Below the pieces are notes generated by a model, which made no database searches, had not been told where the DNA came from, and worked only from the letters and a program-made list of their open reading frames with translations. A program made the position numbers and the translations under genes. From contig CATOST010000023.1 in NCBI GenBank assembly GCA_951812665.1, positions 124,001-188,000 of the forward strand: a stretch of 64,000 bases of DNA. The letters are read 5' to 3'. Origin of the DNA: an uncultured Acidobacteriota bacterium. GTDB lineage: Bacteria > Acidobacteriota > UBA6911 > RPQK01 > JAJDTT01. This document shows positions 17,986 through 26,752 of the stretch, in pieces; position 1 is the stretch's first letter; each line of letters starts with the position of its first letter.

Positions 17986-19689
17986 ATGCGTTGGTCCTGC
18001 TTCTTCGCCCCCACTCTGAAGGAGATTCCTTCGGAGGCGGAGGTCCCTTCCCACCGGCTTCTGCTGCGTGCCGCCTTCATCCGTCAGTTGGGTTCAGGGA
18101 TCTATTCCTTGCTTCCCCTGGGCAGAAGAACCTTGCGGAAAATCGAGACCATTATCCGCCGCGAGATGGACGCCATCGGCGCTCAGGAATTCGTATTGCC
18201 GGCCCTTCATCCGGCCGAGCCCTGGCGGGAATCGGGCCGCTGGGAAGCCATGGGGGAAGAGATGTTCCGGCTCCGGGATCGCTCCGATCGGGACCTGTGC
18301 CTCGGGATGACCCATGAGGAGATCTTCACCACCATCGCTCGTGACGAGATCAGGTCCTACCGCGAACTGCCCCAGATCTGGTATCAGATCCAGCTCAAAT
18401 TCCGGGATGAACCCCGGCCCAAGTCCGGCCTGCTGCGGGTGCGCCAGTTTCACATGAAGGATTCCTACAGCTTCGATCTCGACGCCGAGGGATTGGACCG
18501 CAGCTACCGGCTTCACGAGCAGGCCTACCGTAAGATCTTCGATCGCTGCGGTCTCCAGTACCTGGTGGTCGAGGCGGACTCGGGAGCGATGGGGGGTAGC
18601 GTCTCGCATGAGTTCATGGTCCGGACCGATGCCGGAGAGGATCATGTCGTGACCTGTGCCTGCGGGTATGCGTCCAACCTGGATCAGGCCGAATCGGCAT
18701 TGGCGGCGCAGGAAGACGAGGCGGTGGACCTTCCACCCCGGAAGGTGCACACGCCGGGTCGGAAGACGATTCAGGAGGTGAGCGACTTTCTGGATGTCCC
18801 CCAGTCCCGGCAGATCAAATCTCTGGTCTACGTGGTGCGAGAGACTCCTTGGCTGTTGTTGCTTCGGGGCGACCACCAGCTCAATGAGCTCAAGCTGAGC
18901 CGGGTGGCCGGCACCGGCGACCTCCGAATGGCCCGGTCCGAAGAGATCCGGGACCTGTTCGGAGCCGACGCGGGCAGTCTGGGACCGGTGGGGGCCGACT
19001 TCGCCAAGGTGGTGGCCGATCCGGGGCTGGAGGGCCGGCGGAACCTGGTCTGTGGCGCCAATCAGGACGACTACCATCTGATTCATGTCACTCCGGGAAG
19101 AGATTTTCAGGCGAGCTACCAGGACCTGCGCCTGATCGAACAGGGGGACCCCTGTCTGGAATGCGGACAGCCCCTGCAAGTGGAGAAGACGCTGGAAATC
19201 GGACACATCTTCAAGCTGGGGTACAAGTACAGTGAGGCCATGGGGGCCCGGGTGCTGGACCGGGACGGGAAGGAGCGGCCCTGGATCATGGGCAGCTACG
19301 GCATCGGTCTGGAGCGGATCATGGCGGCCGCGGTGGAGCTGTACCACGACCAGTACGGAATCGTCTGGCCCCGGGCGTTGGCGCCGTTCCAGGTCGTGAT
19401 CACGGTCGTGCGGGTGGATGACCGGAAACAGTTCGCCGCCGCCCGTGAGATCTACCGGACCCTCTGGGACCGGGGCATTGACTGTCTTCTGGATGATCGG
19501 GACGAGCGGCCCGGTTTCAAGTTCAAGGACGCCGAACTGATTGGGGTTCCGATCCGAATCACCGTGGGCCGGGCCCTCCGGCAGGGACGGGTCGAGATCT
19601 TTTCCCGCAAGGATCTCAGCAAGAGGGAGGTCCCGCTGGGCGTTGCCGTCGAGACCGTCCTCGAGATGCTCCACGAATACCCGGTCTGA
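17986..19689 (+). CDS. proS: Prolyl-tRNA synthetase
   Basis: A 567-residue class II aminoacyl-tRNA synthetase of the bacterial type. Motif region RQLGSGIYSLLPLGRRTLRK near the N-terminus, RDLCLGMTHEEIFT, FRDEPRPKSGLLRVRQFHMKD (motif 2), then a YbaK-like editing insertion of about 180 residues (from about 230 to 400, containing KSLVYVV and LLRGDHQLNELK). It ends with motif 3 (SYGIGLERIMAAAVE) and the anticodon-binding domain. Single-gene unit; the dcw operon begins 230 bases downstream. Confidence 0.97.
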   Translation: MRWSCFFAPTLKEIPSEAEVPSHRLLLRAAFIRQLGSGIYSLLPLGRRTLRKIETIIRREMDAIGAQEFVLPALHPAEPWRESGRWEAMGEEMFRLRDRSDRDLCLGMTHEEIFTTIARDEIRSYRELPQIWYQIQLKFRDEPRPKSGLLRVRQFHMKDSYSFDLDAEGLDRSYRLHEQAYRKIFDRCGLQYLVVEADSGAMGGSVSHEFMVRTDAGEDHVVTCACGYASNLDQAESALAAQEDEAVDLPPRKVHTPGRKTIQEVSDFLDVPQSRQIKSLVYVVRETPWLLLLRGDHQLNELKLSRVAGTGDLRMARSEEIRDLFGADAGSLGPVGADFAKVVADPGLEGRRNLVCGANQDDYHLIHVTPGRDFQASYQDLRLIEQGDPCLECGQPLQVEKTLEIGHIFKLGYKYSEAMGARVLDRDGKERPWIMGSYGIGLERIMAAAVELYHDQYGIVWPRALAPFQVVITVVRVDDRKQFAAAREIYRTLWDRGIDCLLDDRDERPGFKFKDAELIGVPIRITVGRALRQGRVEIFSRKDLSKREVPLGVAVETVLEMLHEYPV

Positions 19690-19832
19690 TTCCCGCCTTC
19701 CCTGGCTCGATCCCGGCGTCTTCCCGCCGGTCCCATAAGGGCAAGTCGCCCCCACTGTTGGCAGCTTCCCGCCTCGCGACCAAATCTCCACCTCAGTCCG
19801 GAGTCAAACGGCCCCGATTTTTTGGAAATTTC

Positions 19833-19860
19833 TTGACACTCGGCCTCCGATAGGAATATT
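19833..19860 (+). promoter_or_regulatory. Candidate sigma-70 promoter of the dcw operon
   Basis: TTGACA at 19833-19838 is a perfect -35 hexamer. Sixteen bases later is AATATT (19855-19860), four of six matches to the -10 consensus. It lies 59 bases upstream of the mraZ start in the only sizeable gap before the operon, in locally AT-rich sequence. Confidence 0.55.
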
Positions 19861-19862
19861 GT

Positions 19863-19901
19863 GGTCCAAATTAGCTCAAAAAGGGAAAAATAGGTCCAAA
19901 T
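19863..19901 (+). promoter_or_regulatory. Direct repeat GGTCCAAAT, possible MraZ operator
   Basis: GGTCCAAAT occurs at 19863-19871 and again at 19893-19901, 30 bases apart (about three helical turns), just downstream of the candidate -10 and before the mraZ start. MraZ homologues are known to bind repeated short boxes ahead of their own gene, so these could be its sites. They do not match the published TGGGN boxes, so the assignment is inference. Confidence 0.35.
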
Positions 19902-19918
19902 AACGCCGGATTGTCACA

Positions 19919-20359
19919 GTGTTCAGAGGAAATTTCCCCACCAAGATCGATGCTCAGGGACGGATCAAGATCCCGGTGGCATATCGGAGGATCTTGGAGG
20001 AAAAGTACGGCCGGGAACTGTACGTCACCAGCACCACCGGCCAATACGTGCTGATCTATCCCCTCAGCGAATGGGAGCTGATCGAGAGCAAGTTGCTGGA
20101 GCCTCCCAAGATGCTGCCCGAGAAGATCAAGTTTCTGCGCAACACCAACTACTACGGCCAGATGGTCTCCATGGACCGGCAGGGAAGAGTCCTGATCCCT
20201 CCCCACCTCCGGGAACGTGCCGAAATCACCAACGGCGTCGCGGTCATGGGGTCCTTGACCTATCTGCAACTTTGGAATCGGGAGCGCTTCGAGAGTCTGC
20301 TCGAAGCCGATCCGTATACGCGAGAGGACGAGATCGCCCTGGCGGAGTTGGGGCTTTGA
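19919..20359 (+). CDS. mraZ: Transcriptional regulator MraZ
   Basis: A 146-residue DNA-binding protein of the SpoVT/AbrB superfamily, normally the first gene of the dcw operon and able to repress it. Starts at GTG with FRGNFPTKIDAQGRIKIP, the usual N-terminal motif. The second half-repeat shows MDRQGRVLIPPHLRE. Two bases separate its stop from the rsmH start. Autoregulation through boxes upstream is known for homologues. Confidence 0.96.
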   Translation: MFRGNFPTKIDAQGRIKIPVAYRRILEEKYGRELYVTSTTGQYVLIYPLSEWELIESKLLEPPKMLPEKIKFLRNTNYYGQMVSMDRQGRVLIPPHLRERAEITNGVAVMGSLTYLQLWNRERFESLLEADPYTREDEIALAELGL

Positions 20360-20361
20360 CC

Positions 20362-21417
20362 ATGACCAGGATGGAAGCAGTCCACATTCCGGTCTTGTGC
20401 AAATCGGTTCTGAACCATCTCCAGGTTCGGCCGCAAGGCGTTTACGTCGATTGCACGGTCGGTCCGGGCGGTCATTCCCGAGCGATCGTGAAGAGGTTGG
20501 GAGCGGGACGCCTGGTGGTCCTGGATCTGGACGAAGACGCTCTCCGGCTGGCTGCCCGGCGCCTGGCGGGATCAAAGGCCAAGCTGAGCCTGCACCGGGA
20601 GAATTTCAGGAATCTTCCCCGGCTGCTCCGGAGACTCCGGATTCGCCGGATCGACGGCTGTCTGGCCGACGTGGGGGTTTCCTCACTCCAACTGCAGACG
20701 GCTGAACGGGGATTCAGCTTTATGAAGGAGGGTCCGCTGGACATGCGAATGGACCGCACTCAGACCGTTACGGCGGCGAGTCTGGTCAATGATTCGCGCC
20801 CCGAGCGTCTGCTGGAGATTCTGCGGACCTACGGCGAGGTCACGGGGGCGGCAAGAGTGGTAGCGGCGCTGGTCGAGGAGCGCCACCGGAAGCGTTTCGA
20901 GACCACGACGGAGTTGGCGGCGGTGGTGGAGCGAGTCAAAGGTTGGCCCCGGGGGACTCGTCTCCACCCCGCAACCCAGGTCTTTCAGGCTCTTCGAATC
21001 GAGGTCAATCAGGAGTTGAAGAACCTGGAGGAGTTCCTCTCCGGTGTGGTGGGCTTTTTGCGGCCGGGCGGACGACTCGTGGTGTTGGCGTTTCACAGCC
21101 TCGAGGATCGATTGGTGAAGCGGGCTTTTGCCCGGGAATCAGGAAAATGCATCTGTTTTTCTCCCCGGGATCTGTGCGGATGCCCCCGTCGCCGGCGGGT
21201 TCGAATCCTGACCCGGAAACCGGTCCGGCCATCGGGACCAGAGATTCGAACCAACCCGCGCGCGAGGAGCGCCAAGCTCCGAGCCGTGGAACGGCTGAAC
21301 ACCTCGACCGGCGGTCACGGCGGCGGCGGCGGTCCCCGTGCGGAGCGTGGCCGGAAGGCGGTCGCATCCCGGTTGGGTGACGGAGCCAGGGAAGCCAACA
21401 GAGGGCAAGACAGATGA
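20362..21417 (+). CDS. rsmH: 16S rRNA (cytosine-N4) methyltransferase RsmH, with Gly/Arg-rich tail
   Basis: A 351-residue AdoMet-dependent methyltransferase that modifies C1402 of 16S rRNA. HIPVLCKSVLNHL at the N-terminus, YVDCTVGPGGHS (AdoMet loop), DGCLADVGVSSLQL, ERGFSFMKEGPLDMRM, and VLAFHSLEDRLVKRAF are diagnostic. The frame is open further upstream to 20071, but ATG 20362 begins the family-typical sequence two bases after mraZ. The core ends near residue 312 (KLRAVERL). A 39-residue tail rich in Gly and Arg follows, which the usual 310-residue protein lacks. Stop overlaps ftsL by four bases. Confidence 0.96.
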   Translation: MTRMEAVHIPVLCKSVLNHLQVRPQGVYVDCTVGPGGHSRAIVKRLGAGRLVVLDLDEDALRLAARRLAGSKAKLSLHRENFRNLPRLLRRLRIRRIDGCLADVGVSSLQLQTAERGFSFMKEGPLDMRMDRTQTVTAASLVNDSRPERLLEILRTYGEVTGAARVVAALVEERHRKRFETTTELAAVVERVKGWPRGTRLHPATQVFQALRIEVNQELKNLEEFLSGVVGFLRPGGRLVVLAFHSLEDRLVKRAFARESGKCICFSPRDLCGCPRRRRVRILTRKPVRPSGPEIRTNPRARSAKLRAVERLNTSTGGHGGGGGPRAERGRKAVASRLGDGAREANRGQDR

Positions 21418-21812
21418 TGGATTGTTGTTATCAGAACTATCGTAACCTTCCGGTTCAGGAAGTTTCCGGGGCGACCGGTTGGGAGATGCTGCGCTGGCTG
21501 TTGGCGGTTGGCCTGGTCGCGGCGTTGGTGCTCGGCTACGCGGGTCTGCGGATGGGGATCCTGGAATCCCAGTACGAAGCGGCACGGCTGCGCAAGGAGA
21601 ACACGGAGCTTCGCGAATTCAACGACGCGCTCCGAGTCGAGCATGCCACGCTCATCAACCCCGAGACCATCGATCGGCGTGCCTCGAGTCTGGGGCTCAT
21701 CGATTCCAGCACCGGGTCGGTCAGAATCATCGAAGGCAAATCTCGCCTCTCCGAGCCGGGAAGCGAGCTGGTAGCCGCGGGCCGCAGCCGTTTCGAGGCT
21801 TCGTCGGAATGA
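21414..21812 (+). CDS. ftsL: Cell division protein FtsL-like
   Basis: A 132-residue bitopic membrane protein in the position of ftsL. One membrane helix (about residues 24-46, MLRWLLAVGLVAALVLGYAG) is followed by a coiled-coil segment (ESQYEAARLRKENTELREF) and a DRRASSLGL motif typical of FtsL/DivIC proteins. ATG overlaps the rsmH stop by four bases, and its stop overlaps ftsI by ATGA. It helps recruit the FtsQBL complex to the septum. Sequence is poorly conserved in the family, so position and topology carry the call. Confidence 0.88.
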   Translation: MMDCCYQNYRNLPVQEVSGATGWEMLRWLLAVGLVAALVLGYAGLRMGILESQYEAARLRKENTELREFNDALRVEHATLINPETIDRRASSLGLIDSSTGSVRIIEGKSRLSEPGSELVAAGRSRFEASSE

Positions 21813-23938
21813 ATGAGGATTCCCACGACCGGAACCATACCCTGAGCTCAAGACGAGTAATCCTATTCTACATTCTCGTCCTGGCCTCGGTCGCGGGTCT
21901 TGTGGTCCGGCTGGTGGACCTGCAGGTCTTGAAACGGGACTACTACCGCCAACTGGCGCAGGCCCAGAGCAAGGGTCATGTTTACGTCAGGTTCAAGCGG
22001 GGCGAGATTCTGGACCGGAATCTTCGGGAACTGGCCGTAAGTGTCGAGAGTGGCTCGGTCGGGAGTCACGCCGGGCAGGTTCCGGATCCCGGCAAGACTG
22101 CCCAGGCCCTGGCTCCATTCCTGCCTCTGAACCAAGCGGAGATCCAAGAGACGCTCGTTTCCAATACCGGTTTCACCTACCTGGCCAGAAAGATCCCACC
22201 GCACCAGGTCACGACCATCAACGCGCTGAAGCTCAAGGGCATCCAGGTGGACTGGGACATGAAGCGAACCTACCCCCAATGGGAACTGGCGGCTCACGTC
22301 CTGGGATTCGTGGGTGTGGAAAACGAAGGTCTGGGCGGGGTCGAATACCTCTATGACGGAGTCATGCGGGGCGAGACGACTCGCGTCAATTTGAAGGTGG
22401 ACGGCCGGCGGCATGTCTACAACCGTGAGTCCTCGGGCACCGGTTCCGGAGGAAACATCGTGGTCCTCAATCTGGACGAGTCCATCCAGTACTCGGTGGA
22501 GCAGATCTTGGGGGATACGATACGCGAATTCAAAGCGGCGTCGGGGTCGGCCATCGTCATGAATGTTCACACCGGCGAAATTCTGGCCCTGGCCTCCCAT
22601 CCAACCTACAACCCCAACGACTACACCAGCTACGGCCCCGAAGAAAAGCGAAACCGTGCCATCCTCGACATCTATGAACCGGGATCGACCTTCAAGCTGG
22701 TGACGCTGTCAGCCACCCTGGAGGAGGGGCTGGTCCAATCGGGAGAACTGGTTGACTGCCGGGTGGGAACGGTGCGCTTGGGCCGCAAGGTCTACCGGGA
22801 AGCCAAGAGGAGCTACGGGACCCTCAGCTTCGAGGAGATTCTGGCCAAGTCGAGCAACGTCGGCACCATCAAGATGGGACTCCGACTGGGTGAGGAAAAA
22901 CTGTATTCCTACATCCGGCGATTCGGTTTCGGAAGCAAGACGGGAATCGAATTGCCGGGAGAGCAGGTTGGCCTGCTGGTTCCACCGGAACGCTGGTCCC
23001 GAATCTCCATAGGCGCCCTTTCCATCGGACAGGAGCTCGGAGTCACGCCGGTCCAGATGGTCCGTGCCTTCGCGGTCTTCGGCAACGGAGGCTATCTGGT
23101 GAAGCCCCGCCTGGTCCGGCACACCCTCGCCGAGGACGGAACGGTATTGGAGGAGAGCCGCGTCGAACGCGAGAGAGTCCTGTCTGAGGAGACCGTTCGA
23201 ATCATCAGGAATGCCATGGGCATGGTGGTGGAACGGGGGACGGGACGCAGGGCCAAGCCGACCGGATATTCGGCCGGCGGAAAGACCGGCACCGCCCAGA
23301 AGTTCGTGGACGGCAGCTATTCGCGCACTCGTTTCGTGGCCTCGTTTGGCGGAATCGCGCCCCTCTCGAATCCCGTACTGGCCGCGCTGGTCGTCATCGA
23401 CGAGCCTCGAGTCCACCACTATGGTGGAATTGTGGCCGCTCCGGCCTTCCGCCGGATCATGGAACGGGCTCTGGTCAGTCTCCAGGTCCCTCAGGATCGA
23501 CGGTTGCCGCAGCCGGGCAGGCGGCTGGCCCGCCAAAAGAAAAAGCGGCGGAGCCGGCCGGTGGAACTGACGGCGTCGGCGGTCGAGGAGCCGTTGACGC
23601 GGGATGGGCTGGCAGCGGAATTGTCGAGCCTGATCGGAAACGGGAAACCGGACACGGATGGAGGAAGGTCGGTGACGGTGGCAACCGGGACCTTCCCGCT
23701 CCCGGACCTGAGCGGTCTCAGCCTCCGGGAAGCACTCCGCAAGGCCGGCAGTCTCTCTCTGAGGCTGAGAGTGACCGGCAGCGGCGTGGTTGTGGCGCAG
23801 CATCCCGCACCCGGCACTCCGGTTTTCCCCGAATCGATGTGTCAGGTCCATTTGGAAAGCACGGAAAGCTCCATCTATGAGACTCAGCAGCTTGCTCTCG
23901 GCCGAAGGAGTCGGGGCGTTCGTGACAGACGTCGCTGA
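21809..23938 (+). CDS. ftsI: Division-specific peptidoglycan transpeptidase FtsI (PBP3) with PASTA domain
   Basis: A 709-residue class B penicillin-binding protein. Membrane anchor at about residues 17-38 (VILFYILVLASVAGLVVRLV). Transpeptidase motifs are complete: SxxK as EPGSTFKL, SxN as AKSSNVG and KTG as GGKTGTAQ. ATG 21809 overlaps the ftsL stop. After the catalytic domain comes a very basic linker (RRLARQKKKRRSRP) and a C-terminal PASTA domain (LPDLSGLSLREALRKAGSLS and QHPAPGTPV). PASTA domains are usual in SpoVD-type proteins, less so in Gram-negative FtsI. The stop lies 61 bases inside murE, giving an unusually long overlap. Confidence 0.95.
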   Translation: MNEDSHDRNHTLSSRRVILFYILVLASVAGLVVRLVDLQVLKRDYYRQLAQAQSKGHVYVRFKRGEILDRNLRELAVSVESGSVGSHAGQVPDPGKTAQALAPFLPLNQAEIQETLVSNTGFTYLARKIPPHQVTTINALKLKGIQVDWDMKRTYPQWELAAHVLGFVGVENEGLGGVEYLYDGVMRGETTRVNLKVDGRRHVYNRESSGTGSGGNIVVLNLDESIQYSVEQILGDTIREFKAASGSAIVMNVHTGEILALASHPTYNPNDYTSYGPEEKRNRAILDIYEPGSTFKLVTLSATLEEGLVQSGELVDCRVGTVRLGRKVYREAKRSYGTLSFEEILAKSSNVGTIKMGLRLGEEKLYSYIRRFGFGSKTGIELPGEQVGLLVPPERWSRISIGALSIGQELGVTPVQMVRAFAVFGNGGYLVKPRLVRHTLAEDGTVLEESRVERERVLSEETVRIIRNAMGMVVERGTGRRAKPTGYSAGGKTGTAQKFVDGSYSRTRFVASFGGIAPLSNPVLAALVVIDEPRVHHYGGIVAAPAFRRIMERALVSLQVPQDRRLPQPGRRLARQKKKRRSRPVELTASAVEEPLTRDGLAAELSSLIGNGKPDTDGGRSVTVATGTFPLPDLSGLSLREALRKAGSLSLRLRVTGSGVVVAQHPAPGTPVFPESMCQVHLESTESSIYETQQLALGRRSRGVRDRRR

Positions 23939-25340
23939 CGCGGGCGACCCGGAGATCGAGTCCCTGGCTTACGACTCCCGGCGAGCGGGAGCCGAAAGCC
24001 TTTTTTTCGCCATCCAAGGGTTCCGGAGCGACGGACATCTCTACCTGGATCAGGCCCTGAAACGGGGTGCGGTTGCCGTCGCCTCGGAACGGCCGGCTCC
24101 GGACGGTTGCGGCTATGTTTGGATCCAGGTGTCCTGCATCCGGCGCTTCATGGCCAGCGTCGCCGATAATTTTTTCGGACACCCGTCCAGCAAGCTGAGG
24201 CTGGTGGGTATTACCGGGACCAACGGCAAGACCACGACCGCATTTCTGGTGCACGCGATCATGAGCCAAGGGGAACCGTCTCTCGTGATGGGAACTTTGG
24301 GAGCGCGTCTCGACGGCAGGAGTTGGCCTTCGGAGCGGACCACGCCGGAATCCATCGACATCCAGGCGATTCTGAAGCAGGCAACCGAAGCCGGCTGCGA
24401 TCGGGGCGTGATGGAGGTCTCCTCGCATTCCCTCGCCCTGAACCGGGTCTTCGGCTGCCGGTTCCCGGTGGCCGTCTTCACCAATCTGACCCAGGATCAT
24501 CTGGACTTTCATCGCACTCGTGAGAACTACCTCCGGAGCAAGCGCCTCCTGTTCCAGTCCGAGTACAACCCCGGTCTGGTCTGGTCGGTGATCAATCACG
24601 ACGATCCGGCGAGTCGGCGGCTGCGCCCGGAAGGTGAGGCCGTGACCTTCGGAATGACGCCGGAGGCGCAGATCCGCCCTCTGAGGCGGAAGACCACGGT
24701 TGACGGGACGCGGCTGGAACTCCAGTGCCGGGGTCGCCGCCTTAGCTTGAGCAGTCCCCTGGTCGGAGACCACAACCTGTACAACATCATGGCGGCGGTG
24801 GCGGCCTGCCATGCGTTGGGGATTCCGGACCGGCAGATCTGCAGCGGCATCTCCGGCCTCGACCGGGTCCCCGGCCGTTTCGAGAAGGTCGACGTGGACC
24901 GGGACTACACGGTGGTCGTGGACTACGCTCATACGCCGGACGCACTGGAGAACGTGTTGCGTCTGGCCCGGGGCTTGACCTCCAACCGAGTGTTTTGCGT
25001 CTTCGGCTGCGGTGGAGACCGGGACGCGTCCAAGCGTCCACAAATGGGTGAAATCGCCACCCGCCGGTCGGACTGGACCATTCTGACCACGGACAATCCG
25101 CGTAGCGAGGATCCGGAGGTCATCCTTCGTCAGATCCGGGCGGGAATCCCGCCGGAACGGAACAACTTCGAAACCATCACCGATCGGCGGGAGGCGATCG
25201 GCCGCGTGGTGGAGCTGGCCAGGACCGGAGATCTGGTCCTGGTGGCGGGCAAGGGGCAAGAGACCTATCAAGAGATCCAGGGGATTCGGATCCCCTTCGA
25301 TGATCGGGAAGTAGTCAGGAATTCGGTGTGTTTGGACTAG
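23877..25340 (+). CDS. murE: UDP-MurNAc-tripeptide synthetase MurE (meso-diaminopimelate type)
   Basis: A 487-residue Mur ligase. ATP-binding motif GITGTNGKTTTAFLV, SSHSLALNRVFG, NLTQDHLDFH, and GDRDASKRPQMGEIA are typical. The motif DNPR (in TTDNPRSEDPE) marks the meso-diaminopimelate-adding enzymes, so the organism probably has A1gamma peptidoglycan. ATG 23877 is the start because the upstream frame reads ftsI sequence in another phase; the first 62 bases overlap ftsI. Its stop overlaps murF by 13 bases. Confidence 0.96.
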   Translation: MRLSSLLSAEGVGAFVTDVADAGDPEIESLAYDSRRAGAESLFFAIQGFRSDGHLYLDQALKRGAVAVASERPAPDGCGYVWIQVSCIRRFMASVADNFFGHPSSKLRLVGITGTNGKTTTAFLVHAIMSQGEPSLVMGTLGARLDGRSWPSERTTPESIDIQAILKQATEAGCDRGVMEVSSHSLALNRVFGCRFPVAVFTNLTQDHLDFHRTRENYLRSKRLLFQSEYNPGLVWSVINHDDPASRRLRPEGEAVTFGMTPEAQIRPLRRKTTVDGTRLELQCRGRRLSLSSPLVGDHNLYNIMAAVAACHALGIPDRQICSGISGLDRVPGRFEKVDVDRDYTVVVDYAHTPDALENVLRLARGLTSNRVFCVFGCGGDRDASKRPQMGEIATRRSDWTILTTDNPRSEDPEVILRQIRAGIPPERNNFETITDRREAIGRVVELARTGDLVLVAGKGQETYQEIQGIRIPFDDREVVRNSVCLD

Positions 25341-26752
25341 ATTTCCGGAGAGCGGCCGAGGTCATGGGGGCCCGAACCTGGGGTCGGGAACCCGGTCGAC
25401 ATGCGAATCGGCTACTGCCCCGGGTCGTCATCGACAGCCGGCAGGTGAAGCCGGGCGATTGTTTCTTTGCGATCAAGGGAGATCGCCTGGACGGGCACGA
25501 TTTCCTGGAGGCCGCGATGGAGCGAGGGGCCTCGGTGGCGGTCTGTTCCCGAACCCCGAATTTGGATGCCGGCGCCTATGGAGACCGGATCTTTCTCCGC
25601 GTCGCCGACACCACCCTGGCGCTTCAGGAACTGGCTGCCGAACTCCGCAGGCAGTGGGGCCGGTCTCTGGTCGGCGTGACCGGGAGCATGGGCAAGACCA
25701 CGACCCGCACCTTCACCGCCCGGCTGCTCGAAACCGGCTACCAGGTTCTGGAGTCCCCCGCGAACTTCAACAACGCCTTCGGAGTGCCGCTTTCGCTGCT
25801 GCGGCTGGAGCAGCGGCACGATCTGGCAGTACTGGAACTGGGCATGAACCACGCCGGCGAGATCCGGCGGCTGGCTCAGATCTGCCGTCCAAATCTCGCC
25901 GTCATTACCAACGTGGCGCCGGTGCATCTCGAATACTTCTCCAGTGTCGATGAGATCGCGCGAGCCAAGGGAGAAATCCTGGAGGACATGCCTCCGGCGG
26001 GGATCTTCGTCTACAACGCCGACGATCACCGGGTGGCGGCTCTCGCTTCCACCTTCCGCGGGCGCAAGGTCTCCTTCTCCCTGGAGCGGGGAGCGGACGT
26101 ACGGGTCACAGAGGTTCGAGCGGTGGACTCGAACAGCACCCGGTTCAGGCTTCGGACCGAAGGGGGCGAATCGAACTGCCAAGTCGCCTTCGTGGGACGC
26201 CACCATCTCTACAACCTGGCGGCGGCCGTGGCTGCGGCCCGGACTCTGGGCTTGAGCCGGGAGCAGATCGAAGGGGCGATTTCCGGCCTGTCCACATTGC
26301 CCATGCGAGGGAAGATCCGGGGGTTGGAGATGTCCGATTCCCGGCGGATCAGAATCTTGGACGACTCCTACAACTCGAACCCGCAAGCCGTACGGATGGT
26401 GTTGGAGACCGTGGGACAGTCGGCCGCCGGCGGCCGCCGGATCCTCGCTCTGGGAGAGATGCTGGAGTTGGGTCCCGAGAGCGCGGTCTGGCATCGCCGA
26501 GTCGGAAGGATGGCGGCCCGGACCGAGCCTCATCTGCTGGCGGCAGTGGGTGCGGGAGCCCGGCCGGTTCTGGAGGGGGCTCGCGAGGCGGGTCTGGCAG
26601 ACGCCAGGACCCTCTACTTCGGGACTTCGGAGGAAGCGGCGGAGTACTTGTCCGGCTTCATCTGCAGCGGAGACTTCCTCTTGGTCAAGGGGTCTCGCGG
26701 AATCGGAATGGATCGTATCGCTACGCTTCTGGAAAAGGGGAAGGGGACTTGA
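25328..26752 (+). CDS. murF: UDP-MurNAc-tripeptide D-Ala-D-Ala ligase MurF
   Basis: A 474-residue Mur ligase adding D-Ala-D-Ala to the UDP-MurNAc tripeptide. GTG start overlaps murE. The N-terminal domain has VVIDSRQVKPGDCFFAIKG; the ATP loop is GVTGSMGKTTTRTF; ELGMNHAGEI and DDSYNSNPQAVRM are highly typical of MurF. The stop overlaps mraY as TTGA. Cytoplasmic. D-Ala-D-Ala ligase (ddl) is not in this cluster and must be elsewhere. Confidence 0.96.
   Translation: MFGLDFRRAAEVMGARTWGREPGRHANRLLPRVVIDSRQVKPGDCFFAIKGDRLDGHDFLEAAMERGASVAVCSRTPNLDAGAYGDRIFLRVADTTLALQELAAELRRQWGRSLVGVTGSMGKTTTRTFTARLLETGYQVLESPANFNNAFGVPLSLLRLEQRHDLAVLELGMNHAGEIRRLAQICRPNLAVITNVAPVHLEYFSSVDEIARAKGEILEDMPPAGIFVYNADDHRVAALASTFRGRKVSFSLERGADVRVTEVRAVDSNSTRFRLRTEGGESNCQVAFVGRHHLYNLAAAVAAARTLGLSREQIEGAISGLSTLPMRGKIRGLEMSDSRRIRILDDSYNSNPQAVRMVLETVGQSAAGGRRILALGEMLELGPESAVWHRRVGRMAARTEPHLLAAVGAGARPVLEGAREAGLADARTLYFGTSEEAAEYLSGFICSGDFLLVKGSRGIGMDRIATLLEKGKGT

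Noticed and set aside
18094..19791. 565-codon open frame opposite proS
   Set aside because: Shadow frame of a well-conserved tRNA synthetase.
19690..19832. GC-rich stretch after proS as a terminator
   Set aside because: Partial self-complementarity (CCCGGCG and CGCCGG) without a run of T residues.
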